Shown here: positions 51,641 to 60,655 of the stretch, piece by piece | How positions within the stretch are numbered: position 1 is the first letter of the stretch | Layout of the letters: the number at the start of each line of letters is the position of its first letter | Origin: Amycolatopsis acidicola | GTDB taxonomy: Bacteria; Actinomycetota; Actinomycetes; Mycobacteriales; Pseudonocardiaceae | NCBI RefSeq assembly: GCF_007713735.2 | Contig: NZ_VMNW02000003.1 | Span: 1 to 64,000 of the forward strand | Reading direction: 5' to 3' | DNA length: 64,000 nt | Made by a program: the position numbers and the translations under genes | Notes under the pieces: model-generated | What the model was told of the DNA's origin: nothing | Databases searched by the model: none | What the model saw: only the letters and a program-made list of their open reading frames with translations

Positions 51641-52417
51641 GTGACCACGAAGGACGAGCCCGCGGTCGTCGCCCGGCTCGACGGTGCGATCGGCCGGATC
51701 GTGCTCAACCGGCCCGACGCGATGAACGCCATCACCGTCGAACTGGGCAGACAGCTCGAGGAAGCGCTGCGTGAACTCGCCGAGTCGGCGGCCGTCATCG
51801 TGATCCGCGGCGCGGGCGGCAACTTCTCCGTCGGCGGGGATTTCCACGAGCTCGAGCGGCTTCGAACCGACGGGCCGGCGGCCTTGAAACCGTTGTTCGA
51901 GAACTTCGGGCGAGCTTGTACGACGATCGCGGAACTGGCGGTGCCCGTAGTCACGGTCGTCGAAGGCTACGCGATGGCCGGTGGTTTCGAGCTGATGCAG
52001 GCCTCCGACATCGCCTTGGTCCGTGCTGACGCCAAACTGGCGGACAACCATGCCAACTTCGGGCAAGTGCCCGGCGGTGGTGGTTCCCAGCGGCTGGCAC
52101 GGCTGGTCGGCCGGCAGCGCGCGCTCGGACACATTCTCTCCGGTGAACGGCTGTCCGGGGCACAGGCCGCCGAGTGGGGACTGGCCTACCGCAGCTTCGC
52201 GCCAGAGGAGTTCGAAGAGGGCGTCACCGCGTTCGTCGCGCGAATCGCCGGCAAGGACCGGATCGCGCTCGGGAAGATCAAGAAACTCGTGGACGACGGC
52301 CTGCGAGGGTCGCTGGCGGAAGGGCTGGCACTGGAACTGCGCACGGTGGTCGACCACGTCGCCGGGGCATCGGCAGGCGCCGGGATCGCCACCTTCACCC
52401 AGGGCGAAGGAGCCTGA
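51641..52417 (+). CDS. Enoyl-CoA hydratase/isomerase (crotonase) 2
   Basis: About 258 aa. Oxyanion-hole segments: GGNFSVGGDFHEL and GYAMAGGFELMQASDIA, with the second loop HANFGQVPGGGGSQRLARL. GTG at 51641 is used; ATG at 51623 is an alternative six codons upstream, inside the previous gene. The insertion is small and no extra domain is seen. Confidence 0.9.
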   Translation: MTTKDEPAVVARLDGAIGRIVLNRPDAMNAITVELGRQLEEALRELAESAAVIVIRGAGGNFSVGGDFHELERLRTDGPAALKPLFENFGRACTTIAELAVPVVTVVEGYAMAGGFELMQASDIALVRADAKLADNHANFGQVPGGGGSQRLARLVGRQRALGHILSGERLSGAQAAEWGLAYRSFAPEEFEEGVTAFVARIAGKDRIALGKIKKLVDDGLRGSLAEGLALELRTVVDHVAGASAGAGIATFTQGEGA

Positions 52418-52418
52418 A

Positions 52419-53228
52419 ATGACGGACAAGCTGATCGATTCGGGGCCGGTCCTGCTGGACCTCGACGCGGACGGGGTCGCGCGGTTGAGGCTCAACCGGC
52501 CGGAAGCGGCGAACGGCATGAACGTCGAGCTGCTGAAGGCATTGCACAGCGCGATCATGCTGGTGCACGGGGAAAGCCGGGTCCGGGCGGTGGTGCTGTC
52601 TGGCGAGGGTCGGCATTTCTGCGCCGGCGGTGACGTGCGGGATTTCGCGAGCAAGGGCGAGGGCTTGCCGGACTACCTGCGTGAGGCGACGTCCTGGCTC
52701 CAGATCGCGGTGTCGGCACTCGTGCAGCTGCGGCCACCGGTGATCGCGGCGGTGCACGGGTTCGCCGCCGGGGGAGGCGGGTTCGGGTTGGCCTGCGCCG
52801 CCGATCTCGTCGTCGCGGCGGAGTCGGCGAAGTTCTTTTCCGGTGCGGTGCGTGTGGGGATGGCACCGGACGCCGGGGTCACGGTGACGCTGGCCCGGCT
52901 GGTCGGCTTGCGCAAGGCGATGGAAATCCTGCTCACCAACCCGACATTGACCGCACGCGAGGCGCTCGACGCGGGACTACTCACGAAGGTCGTGCCGGAC
53001 GAGACGGTGCGCGACGAAGCTTTGGCACTCGCGCGGACGATTGTCGCGTTGCCGCCGAAGGCGATCGCCGCGACGAAGCGCCTGCTGTGGCAGGGCTTGG
53101 GATCGTCGCTGGATTCGCAGCTGCCCGACGAGGCTCGCACGGTGTCGGAGCTATCCGGCACCGCCGACTCCCGCGAGGGCCTGGCTGCAGTGATCGTGCG
53201 CCGGTCGCCGAATTTCACGGGAGAGTAG
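52419..53228 (+). CDS. Enoyl-CoA hydratase/isomerase (crotonase) 3
   Basis: 269-aa crotonase. Oxyanion-hole segments: GRHFCAGGDVRDF and GFAAGGGGFGLACAADL; the loop VGMAPDAGVTVTLARLVG resembles delta3-delta2 isomerases (PaaG/ECI-like). ATG at 52419 is 1 nt after the previous stop. Confidence 0.9.
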   Translation: MTDKLIDSGPVLLDLDADGVARLRLNRPEAANGMNVELLKALHSAIMLVHGESRVRAVVLSGEGRHFCAGGDVRDFASKGEGLPDYLREATSWLQIAVSALVQLRPPVIAAVHGFAAGGGGFGLACAADLVVAAESAKFFSGAVRVGMAPDAGVTVTLARLVGLRKAMEILLTNPTLTAREALDAGLLTKVVPDETVRDEALALARTIVALPPKAIAATKRLLWQGLGSSLDSQLPDEARTVSELSGTADSREGLAAVIVRRSPNFTGE

Positions 53229-53230
53229 CC

Positions 53231-54004
53231 GTGACCGACTGCGTACTCACAGAAGACCAGGACGAAATCCGGACGATCACTCTCAATCGGCCGGAAAAGC
53301 GCAACGCGATCGATCTCGAACTGCGCGTCGTGCTAGCCGAGGCGCTGGAAGCGGCGATGGAGGACACCGCGGTCCGAGTCGTGATTCTCACCGGTGCCGC
53401 GGGCACGTTCTGCTCGGGCGGGGACATCTCGACGATGCGACGGCAACCGGCAGCGGAAACCGTGCCTCGTGCGCAGGCCGCTCAACGTGTGATCCGGGCG
53501 ATCTGGACCGGCCCGAAGCCGGTCATCGCTGCTGTCGAAGGGTACGCGTTCGGGGCGGGCACGGCGCTCGCGCTCGCGTGTGACCGTGTTGTCGCGTCGA
53601 CCGGCAGCACCTTCAGCACGACGTTCACGGGTGTCGGTCTCGCGGGGGACATGGGAATTTTCGCTTCGCTCCCCGCCCGCGTGGGGTCCGCGACCGCACG
53701 GCAGTTGATGTTGCTGCCCCGTCGGATTCCCGGCACCGAAGCCCGCGACCTTGGCATGGTCGACCGCCTGGCGGAGCCAGGGCGTGCGCTGGAGTCCGCG
53801 CTTGAGGAGGCCGCCGTGATCGCGGGCGGGCCTCCGCTCGCGCTCGCGGGTATCAAGTTCATGTTCGCTTCCTGGCCCCGGGATCCGTGTGAGGTTCTCG
53901 ACCGGGAAGTCGAGTTGCAGTCCCGCTTGTTCGACACCGAAGACTTCGCCGAAGGTGTCGCCGCCTTCCGTGAACGGCGGCGTCCGTCGTTTCACGGACA
54001 CTGA
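53231..54004 (+). CDS. Enoyl-CoA hydratase/isomerase (crotonase) 4
   Basis: 257-aa crotonase. Oxyanion-hole segments: AGTFCSGGDISTMRR and GYAFGAGTALALACDRV, second loop FTGVGLAGDMGIFASLPARV. GTG at 53231 follows the previous stop by 2 nt. The four copies differ strongly from each other, so they are not recent duplicates and probably act on different intermediates. Confidence 0.9.
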   Translation: MTDCVLTEDQDEIRTITLNRPEKRNAIDLELRVVLAEALEAAMEDTAVRVVILTGAAGTFCSGGDISTMRRQPAAETVPRAQAAQRVIRAIWTGPKPVIAAVEGYAFGAGTALALACDRVVASTGSTFSTTFTGVGLAGDMGIFASLPARVGSATARQLMLLPRRIPGTEARDLGMVDRLAEPGRALESALEEAAVIAGGPPLALAGIKFMFASWPRDPCEVLDREVELQSRLFDTEDFAEGVAAFRERRRPSFHGH

Positions 54005-54034
54005 ACCAGCGCTCAGCCAACGGAGGTTGGAGGC

Positions 54035-55639
54035 ATGCAGGAATCCTTGTGGCACAAGGACGAATCCGTCCCGCTTGTCGACCACACAGTCGGGTCGTTG
54101 CTCGCGGCCCGCGCCGGCGAGCACGCGGATGCGCCCGCATTGGTGGGAAACGCTTATCGCGATGGCTCGCAACGTCGGCTTACCTACGGGGAGCTCTACG
54201 CCGAGGCGCGGCAGGTTGCACGCGCGCTGCTGCGCCTGGCCGAGCCCGGGGAGTTCGTGGCGTTGTGGGCGCAGAACATCGTGGAATGGCCGATCATCCA
54301 GTACGGGGCCGCGCTCGCCGGCGTGTACCTGGTGGCGCTCAACCCTGTCCTGCGCAAGAACGACCTGAGCTACGCGCTCAACCACTCCGAGTCGGTGGTG
54401 CTGGTCCACGCCGATCGTAGCCGCGAATACGACATGGCGTCGGTGGTCGCGTCAGTGCGCGACGAGTGCCCGAAGCTTCGTCACGTGATCAGTCTGTCCG
54501 ATTGGGACAGCTGGCTGGACTCCGGCGACGAACACGAACCACTTTCCGACTGCGATACCGATTCGCCGGTGATGTTGCAGTACACGTCGGGTACTACCGG
54601 CAAACCCAAGGGAGTCCTCCTGAGGCATCGTTCGCTCGTGAACGTCGCCAAACTGACGATGGACACCGCGGAGGTTCAGCCCGGTGCCGTGACCGTCAAT
54701 CCGCTGCCGATGTTCCACACCGCCGCTTGCGTGATCGGCACGCTCGGCCCGCTGTGGCTGGGTGGGTGCGAAATCCTGATCGAGCGGTTCGAACCGTCGG
54801 CCGTGCTGGATGTTCTGCGCACCGAACGCGCAGACGTGTTGTTCTATGTACCGACCGTGCTGGGCAGCCTGATCGAGACGGCCAAGAAAACAGGCGAACC
54901 CGCGCCGCGCCTGACAACCGTGATGGGCGGAGCGGCGAAAGTGCCGCGGCCGATGATCGAAGCTGCGGAAACCCTCTTCGGCGCCTCGGTGCACAACTTG
55001 TTCGGGCAGACGGAACTGGCTCCCGTGCTGACGATGACCCGGCGCGGGGACACCCGCGACGACCAGGTGAACACTGTCGGCAGGCCGCTGCCTCAGGTCG
55101 ACTGCAAGATCATCGATCCGGCGACCGGTCAGATCCAGCCTCTCGGCGTGCGAGGGGAGATCTGCGCGCGCGGCTACCAGCAGCTGGTGGAATACCTGCA
55201 CGATCCCGACGCGACGGCACGGACGGTCGACGCGGAGGGCTGGGTGCACACCGGTGACCTCGGCAGCATGGACGAGCGCGGCATGATCACACTCGGCGGG
55301 CGGATCAAGGACCTCATCATCAGAGGCGGAGAGAACATCGCACCGGCGGAGATCGAAGCCTGCCTTCTGAACCACGAAGCTGTGGCCGAAGTGTCCGTCA
55401 TCGCCGTGCCGGACGACAAGTGGGGGGAGACCGTGGGCGCGATCGTTCGCTTGCGGGACCGGCCACGGCCTGGGTTGCGTGACGAACTCGACGCGGTCTG
55501 CCGCGCCCGCCTCGCGGCGTACAAAATCCCGCAGCACTGGCTGTTCGCCGACGAACTGCCGACGACTCCGACCGGGAAAGTGCAGAAGTTCAAGCTCGTC
55601 GACGCCGTCATGCGTGGCGCGCTGACTCAGTTGCCCTGA
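54035..55639 (+). CDS. AMP-dependent acyl-CoA ligase
   Basis: 534-aa adenylate-forming enzyme. P-loop YTSGTTGKPKG, A5-like FGQTELAPV, hinge GGRIKDLIIRGGENIAPAEI and catalytic Lys in PTTPTGKVQKFK. Similar to long-/medium-chain or aromatic acid ligases. Last gene of the plus-strand operon started by MaoC, 30 nt after crotonase 4. Substrate unknown. Confidence 0.93.
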   Translation: MQESLWHKDESVPLVDHTVGSLLAARAGEHADAPALVGNAYRDGSQRRLTYGELYAEARQVARALLRLAEPGEFVALWAQNIVEWPIIQYGAALAGVYLVALNPVLRKNDLSYALNHSESVVLVHADRSREYDMASVVASVRDECPKLRHVISLSDWDSWLDSGDEHEPLSDCDTDSPVMLQYTSGTTGKPKGVLLRHRSLVNVAKLTMDTAEVQPGAVTVNPLPMFHTAACVIGTLGPLWLGGCEILIERFEPSAVLDVLRTERADVLFYVPTVLGSLIETAKKTGEPAPRLTTVMGGAAKVPRPMIEAAETLFGASVHNLFGQTELAPVLTMTRRGDTRDDQVNTVGRPLPQVDCKIIDPATGQIQPLGVRGEICARGYQQLVEYLHDPDATARTVDAEGWVHTGDLGSMDERGMITLGGRIKDLIIRGGENIAPAEIEACLLNHEAVAEVSVIAVPDDKWGETVGAIVRLRDRPRPGLRDELDAVCRARLAAYKIPQHWLFADELPTTPTGKVQKFKLVDAVMRGALTQLP

Positions 55640-55683
55640 CCCGCACCCGCACGGGTTGTCCCGGCCCCTGCGCATCGGTTAAT

Positions 55684-55700
55684 CTAATTACGATTAAATT
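55684..55700 (+). promoter_or_regulatory. Shared AT-rich 17-nt motif, site 6
   Basis: Reads CTAATTACGATTAAATT. It overlaps a perfect inverted repeat TTAATC-N7-GATTAA (55679-55697) and ends two bases before the GGAGG ribosome site of the next ligase, so a bound protein would block both promoter and start. Confidence 0.65.
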
Positions 55701-55711
55701 TGGAGGCAGTC

Positions 55712-57418
55712 GTGGCCATCGACATCGAGCAGCGCCGCTCCCGGCTACGCGAGCGGTTCCCCCGCTGGGTACCGAGGACCCTCGGCGCGTGGATGGACCA
55801 CTGTGCGCAGGAGTACGGTGACCGGCCGTTCGTCATCGGCGACGAGATCACGTTGTCCTACGCGGAAACCGCCCGCTGGGCGGACCGGATGGCGGACGGC
55901 CTCGCGGCGCTCGGTGTGCGTACGGGTGACCGGGTCGGCATCCTGCTGGCGAACTACCCCGAGTTCGCGCCGGTGAAGTTCGCGGTCGCCAAGACCGGGG
56001 CGGTCGCGATCCCGTTCAACTACCTGTACCGCGCAGAAGAACTGGCGTACGTGCTCGAACAATCCGAGTGTTCGGTTCTGATCACCATGACCGGATTCGG
56101 CGATCTGGACTACCTGGGCACCCTCGACCGGATCGCGCCGGGCTGGGCCGAGGGCAAGCCCGAAGGACTTCCGCACCTGCGGCATGTCGTGGTGCTCTCC
56201 ACCGATGGCCGGGACCGCGACGGAGTGCTGACCGTCGCGGGCCTGGGAGAGTTGGGCGACGAGCACGTCGGCCTCGCCGAAGACACCGCGCAGCCCGGCG
56301 ACGTGGGCGACATGCTCTACACCTCGGGGACCACCGGGTCTCCCAAGGGGGTTCTGGTCACCCACGACGCCGTGCAGCGAACCGCATACGCGTCAGCACT
56401 CACGCGCGCGTTCGAAGACGGTCGTCGTATTCTGTTTTCCCTGCCCTGCTACCACATGTTCGGATATGTGGAAGGCCTGCTGGCCACGATGGTGGTGGGC
56501 GGCGCGATCATCCCGCAGACGACGTTCGATCCCGTGCGTTATTTCGAGGGCATCCATCGGCACCGCGCGACCGACATCCTGTGTGTGCCGACCATGACGG
56601 TTGCGCTACTGGAGCATCCCCGTCGCCCGGAATTCGATCTCTCCTCGCTGTCCGCGATCTTGTCCGGCGCGGCGCCGGCGCCCCTGTGGTTGTGGGAGCG
56701 GGTGAGTGCCGAACTGGGTGTGGACGAGATCGTGACCGGCTACGGAATGACCGAATGCGGTGGCGCGATGACCCTCACGCTCCCGGAAGACGACCTGAGC
56801 TACTCGTCCGAGACGGTCGGCAGGAGCAAACTGGCCGGCAGTGCCGGGGTTCAGGGGCAGGACGCCATCACCGTCTACAAGACGATCGATCCGGTGACCG
56901 GCGAAGACCTACCGCCGCACGCTGAAGGGGAACTGGCGTCGCTCGGCCCGACGAACATGCTCGGGTTCTGGAACAAACCCGAGGAAACCGCTGCCGCGAA
57001 GCGGGAAGGCTGGATCGTCTCGGGCGACCTCGGCCGGGTTCGCGAAGACGGCTACATCGAGGTGACGGGGCGCAGCAAGGAGCTCTACAAGAGCGGTGGC
57101 GAACTGGTGATGCCCAAGGAGATCGAAGACCTGCTCAGCACCCACCCCGCAATCAGCCAGGTGTTCGCGATCGGTGTCCCGGACGAGCGCTGGGGCGACG
57201 CGGGCTGTGTTTGCGTCGTCCCTGCGCCGGGCTACCAGATCTCACGCGAGGAGATTCTCGCGTTGTGTAAGGAAAAGCTGGCCCGCTTCAAGGTACCCAA
57301 GCACGTGCTGTTCCTCGATTCGGTGGAACTACCGACCACGCCGACCGGGAAGGTCCAGAAGTTCCGGTTGGTGAAGTGGGCACAGCAGAAAATCACGACC
57401 GAAGGGGTGGAAGCGTGA
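55712..57418 (+). CDS. AMP-dependent acyl-CoA synthetase
   Basis: 568-aa adenylate-forming enzyme, the third ligase of the block. P-loop YTSGTTGSPKG, A5 region GYGMTECGG, hinge TGRSKELYKSGGELVMPKEI, catalytic Lys in PTTPTGKVQKFR. GTG at 55712 has GGAGG 5 nt upstream. It leads an operon with a Rieske dioxygenase; its stop overlaps the alpha-subunit start. Substrate unknown. Confidence 0.93.
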   Translation: MAIDIEQRRSRLRERFPRWVPRTLGAWMDHCAQEYGDRPFVIGDEITLSYAETARWADRMADGLAALGVRTGDRVGILLANYPEFAPVKFAVAKTGAVAIPFNYLYRAEELAYVLEQSECSVLITMTGFGDLDYLGTLDRIAPGWAEGKPEGLPHLRHVVVLSTDGRDRDGVLTVAGLGELGDEHVGLAEDTAQPGDVGDMLYTSGTTGSPKGVLVTHDAVQRTAYASALTRAFEDGRRILFSLPCYHMFGYVEGLLATMVVGGAIIPQTTFDPVRYFEGIHRHRATDILCVPTMTVALLEHPRRPEFDLSSLSAILSGAAPAPLWLWERVSAELGVDEIVTGYGMTECGGAMTLTLPEDDLSYSSETVGRSKLAGSAGVQGQDAITVYKTIDPVTGEDLPPHAEGELASLGPTNMLGFWNKPEETAAAKREGWIVSGDLGRVREDGYIEVTGRSKELYKSGGELVMPKEIEDLLSTHPAISQVFAIGVPDERWGDAGCVCVVPAPGYQISREEILALCKEKLARFKVPKHVLFLDSVELPTTPTGKVQKFRLVKWAQQKITTEGVEA

Positions 57419-58680
57419 CCGCCACAGTGCCCGGCAACGGCACGATCTACGACGACCTGATCAAGCCCGACCGGGTACACGGGTCGCTCTACACCGAGCC
57501 GCGGATCTTCGCCGACGAGCTGGCCCGGATCTGGTACCGCACCTGGGTCTATGTCGGCCACGAGAGCGAGATTCCGCAGCCTGGTGACTACGTGCGCAAG
57601 AACATCGGCCCGCAGGACCTGGTGATGACCAGGGACCGGGACGGTCAAGTGCATCTGCTGCTGAACCGCTGCGCGCACCGCGCGAACCTGGTGTGCGAGG
57701 ACCAGCGGGGGAACTCGAACTCGTTCCGGTGCCCCTACCACGGCTGGACCTACCGCAACAGCGGTGAACTGCTCGGCTACCCGTACAACATGGGCTACGG
57801 CGGCAAGGGAAAGCTGGACCTGGCCATGGGGCGGGTACCGAGGATGGAGTCCTACCGGGGATTCGTCTTCGGCAGCTTCGCGGAGGACGGACCGAGCCTC
57901 GTCGAGCACCTCGGCCCCGCAGCCGGCGAGATCGACCGGCTCTGCCGACTTTCGCCCGAGGGCGAGGTCGAACTCAGCGCCGGCTGGCTCAAGCACCGGA
58001 CACGGGCCAACTGGAAACTGCTGGCCGAGAACGAAACCGACGGGTACCACCCGCAGTTCGTACACGGCTCGATCTTCAGTGTCACGGGCAGTCCGATCGG
58101 CGCGCTCTACAGCGACCAGTCGACGGCCGTGACGCGCAACCTCGGCAACGGGCACAGTGAAAACGACCTGCGCCCGGAGTTCCGCAAGTTCGGTGAACCG
58201 ATGCGCTGGTTCGGCACCACCGAGAGCCGAGTACCGGAGTACGTCGCGAAGATGCGCGAGGCCCACGGTCCGGCAGCGGAAGACATCCTCATCGAGGGCG
58301 CTCCGCACGTGATGATCTTCCCGAACCTGTTCATCGCCGAGATCCAGGTTTTCGTGATCCAGCCGCTGTCAGCGGGGGAGTGTGTTCAGCACGCGACAGC
58401 GGTGCAGCTCAAGGGGGCTCCGGAGTTGAACCGGCGCATGGTGTCGCAGTCGATCGGTTCGGTCGGCCCGGCGGGCATGCTGCTCGCGGACGACACCGAG
58501 ATGTACGAGCGCAACCAGCGCGGGGCCGAGCAGCTTCGCCCCGAGTGGCTGGACATCCGGCGAGGGCTGGCACGCGAGCAGGTCGACGAGCGCGGCCTGA
58601 AGATCGGTACCGCGACGGACGAGACCGGTATGCGTGGCTTCTGGGCGCACTACAAGAAGCTGATGGAGGACGGGAAATGA
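57415..58680 (+). CDS. Rieske ring-hydroxylating dioxygenase, alpha subunit
   Basis: 421-aa catalytic subunit. The Rieske [2Fe-2S] ligands are Cys86-x-His88 (NRCAHRANLVC) and Cys106-x2-His109 (RCPYHGW). The mononuclear iron site is NETDGYHPQFVH with His212 and His217, and Asp209 as the bridge to the Rieske centre. Dihydroxylation of an aromatic or unsaturated ring is expected. GTG at 57415 overlaps the ligase stop. Beta subunit follows; ferredoxin and reductase genes are absent from the window. Confidence 0.94.
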   Translation: MTATVPGNGTIYDDLIKPDRVHGSLYTEPRIFADELARIWYRTWVYVGHESEIPQPGDYVRKNIGPQDLVMTRDRDGQVHLLLNRCAHRANLVCEDQRGNSNSFRCPYHGWTYRNSGELLGYPYNMGYGGKGKLDLAMGRVPRMESYRGFVFGSFAEDGPSLVEHLGPAAGEIDRLCRLSPEGEVELSAGWLKHRTRANWKLLAENETDGYHPQFVHGSIFSVTGSPIGALYSDQSTAVTRNLGNGHSENDLRPEFRKFGEPMRWFGTTESRVPEYVAKMREAHGPAAEDILIEGAPHVMIFPNLFIAEIQVFVIQPLSAGECVQHATAVQLKGAPELNRRMVSQSIGSVGPAGMLLADDTEMYERNQRGAEQLRPEWLDIRRGLAREQVDERGLKIGTATDETGMRGFWAHYKKLMEDGK

Positions 58681-59162
58681 CCGCCGCGACAGAGCTGGAC
58701 ATCCGGCAGGTCGAGCAGTTCCTCTTCCGCGAGGCGCGCTATGCCGACGAACACGACTACGACGCGTGGGAAGCGCTGTGGACGGACGACGCCCTGTATT
58801 GGGTGCCGGCCGGGGACGACACGTCGGATCCGGCGACTGTCGTTGCGGTCGTCTACGACAACCGCAATCGCATCTCCACCCGGCTCAAGCAGTTGCGGAC
58901 CGGGAAGCGGTATTCCCAGTCACCGCCGTCGAACCTGCGCCGCACAGTGTCCAATGTGGAATTTCTCGGTGTCGAAGGCGAAGACACGGTCGTCGCCGCG
59001 AACTTCGTGCTCGCCGAGTCGCGGGTCCGCGGCACCGAGATCTGGGCCGGCCGGACGACCTACCGGCTGCGCGTCGTCGACGGCGAGCTCAAGCTCGCCT
59101 ACAAGAAGGTGGACCTCGTCAACGCTGACCAGGCACTCCCCACGATGGCGTTCCTGATCTGA
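58677..59162 (+). CDS. Rieske dioxygenase, beta subunit
   Basis: 161-aa protein of the SnoaL/NTF2-like beta-subunit family: EQFLFREARYADEHDYDAWE and LWTDDALYWVP near the start and the C-terminal YKKVDLVNADQALPTMAFLI. ATGA overlap with the alpha subunit. It has a structural role in the alpha3-beta3 hexamer. Confidence 0.92.
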   Translation: MTAATELDIRQVEQFLFREARYADEHDYDAWEALWTDDALYWVPAGDDTSDPATVVAVVYDNRNRISTRLKQLRTGKRYSQSPPSNLRRTVSNVEFLGVEGEDTVVAANFVLAESRVRGTEIWAGRTTYRLRVVDGELKLAYKKVDLVNADQALPTMAFLI

Positions 59163-59171
59163 GGAGAAGCT

Positions 59172-59396
59172 GTGGCAGACAAGGAATACCGGAACGTCGT
59201 CGGCAGCGAGTTCGCCGAGATCGCTGTTTCGACCGACCACGACGGCAACGGGCCGCGACTGCGGCTGGAAGATCTGCGGACCGGCCGCGTCCGCCACTTG
59301 GACGCGCTGGAGCTCGAGACGATCGTCTGGCTGCCGGAAGGACATCTGCAGCGATTGCTCGACCCCGCCGCGGACCGCTGGCGCGAGGATGTGTGA
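59172..59396 (+). CDS. Small protein linked to the dioxygenase, hypothetical
   Basis: 74-aa acidic protein starting MADKEYRNVVGSEFAEIAVS and ending in LLDPAADRWREDV. No cysteine is present, so it is not the missing ferredoxin. GTG at 59172 with GAGGAGA upstream. It overlaps the CoA-transferase gene (GTGA). No family recognised; probably an accessory protein of the dioxygenase or transferase. Confidence 0.7.
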   Translation: MADKEYRNVVGSEFAEIAVSTDHDGNGPRLRLEDLRTGRVRHLDALELETIVWLPEGHLQRLLDPAADRWREDV

Positions 59397-60655
59397 AGGT
59401 CCTGAACACCCCGGGAGAGCTTGACCTCGCGGAGTTCGTCCGCCCTGGCGACACGATCGTCTGGGGACAAGCCTGCGGGGAACCGCTCACGCTGACCGAA
59501 CAGTTGGCCGCGCACCGGGAGCAACTGGGCCCTGTGCGGTGCTTCCTGGGCATCCCGGCGTCCGGCACGATCCAGCCGGAGCACGGGGACCACCTGTCCT
59601 TCGTGTCGTACTGCGGCAGCGGCGGGAACCGGGCTCTGTACCGTGCCGGGGCGCTCGACGTGGTGCCGGTGCACTACTCGACCCTTCCGCAGCTGCTCTC
59701 AGCCGGTTCGCTTCGTGCCGATGTGGTGCTGCTCCAGCTGTCCCCGGCCGACGAAACCGGAAGGTACTCGCTGGCACTCGCCGACGATTACGTGTCGGCC
59801 GCGATCGCCACCGCACGTGTGGTCATCGCGGAGATCAACGACCGGGCGCCGCGGACATCGGGCAGGCGCCTCCGTGAGGACGAACTGGACGTCGTCGTGC
59901 ATACGTCGCGGCCGCCCGCCGAAGTGGCGCCTCGACGGGCCGGGGATGTCACCCGGCGGATCGCGGCCAACGTGGCAGGGCTGATCGACGACGGTGCCAC
60001 GCTGCAGTTCGGGATCGGGGCCCTGCCGGAGGCGGTGCTGGCTGAGCTGGTCGACCGGCGGGACCTCGGCGTGCATTCCGGGCTGCTCAACGACGCGGTG
60101 GCCGATCTGATGGAAGCCGGCGTGATCACCAACGCGCGCAAGAGTCTCGACCGAGGTCATGCCGTCGCCGGGCTACTCATGGGAACCCGGCGGTTGTTCG
60201 ACTTCGCCGACCGCAACCCGGCTGTTGTCCTGCGCGAGACCGCATACACCCACGATCCCGAAGTCCTTGCGGCGCAAGACCGCCTGGTGGCCATCAATTC
60301 GGCGCTCGAGGTGGACCTGTCCGGGCAGGTCAACGCGGAGGTCGCGGGCGCGGACTACGTGGGCGCCGTCGGCGGTGCGGCGGACTTCCTCCGCGGGGCC
60401 GCCCGGTCGCGCGGAGGAGTCCCGGTCGTCGCGCTTCCGGCGACCGCGGGAGACGCGAGCCGGATCGTCGCGTCGTTGTCCGGCCCGGTGAGTACCGCGC
60501 GTTCGGATGCGGGGTTCGTGGTGACCGAGTTCGGGGTCGCCGATCTGCGAGGACAGTCGTTGCGGGTACGGCAAGAGCGGCTGCTGGCGATCGCCCATCC
60601 CGGGCATCGCCAGGCGCTCGAAGGGGCGATCGACAGAAGGGAAGTACTGGTATGA
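59393..60655 (+). CDS. Acetyl-CoA hydrolase/transferase family protein
   Basis: 420-aa two-domain protein of the family of 4-hydroxybutyrate and succinate CoA-transferases. The CoA-binding motif is FGIGALPEAVLAELV. The catalytic Glu of the family lies in an H-S/T-E-M/L segment; here it reads GVHSGLLND, with Gly230 where Glu is expected. The protein may thus use another residue, or have another activity. GTG at 59393 overlaps the small gene; stop overlaps the thiolase start (ATGA). Confidence 0.85.
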   Translation: MKVLNTPGELDLAEFVRPGDTIVWGQACGEPLTLTEQLAAHREQLGPVRCFLGIPASGTIQPEHGDHLSFVSYCGSGGNRALYRAGALDVVPVHYSTLPQLLSAGSLRADVVLLQLSPADETGRYSLALADDYVSAAIATARVVIAEINDRAPRTSGRRLREDELDVVVHTSRPPAEVAPRRAGDVTRRIAANVAGLIDDGATLQFGIGALPEAVLAELVDRRDLGVHSGLLNDAVADLMEAGVITNARKSLDRGHAVAGLLMGTRRLFDFADRNPAVVLRETAYTHDPEVLAAQDRLVAINSALEVDLSGQVNAEVAGADYVGAVGGAADFLRGAARSRGGVPVVALPATAGDASRIVASLSGPVSTARSDAGFVVTEFGVADLRGQSLRVRQERLLAIAHPGHRQALEGAIDRREVLV

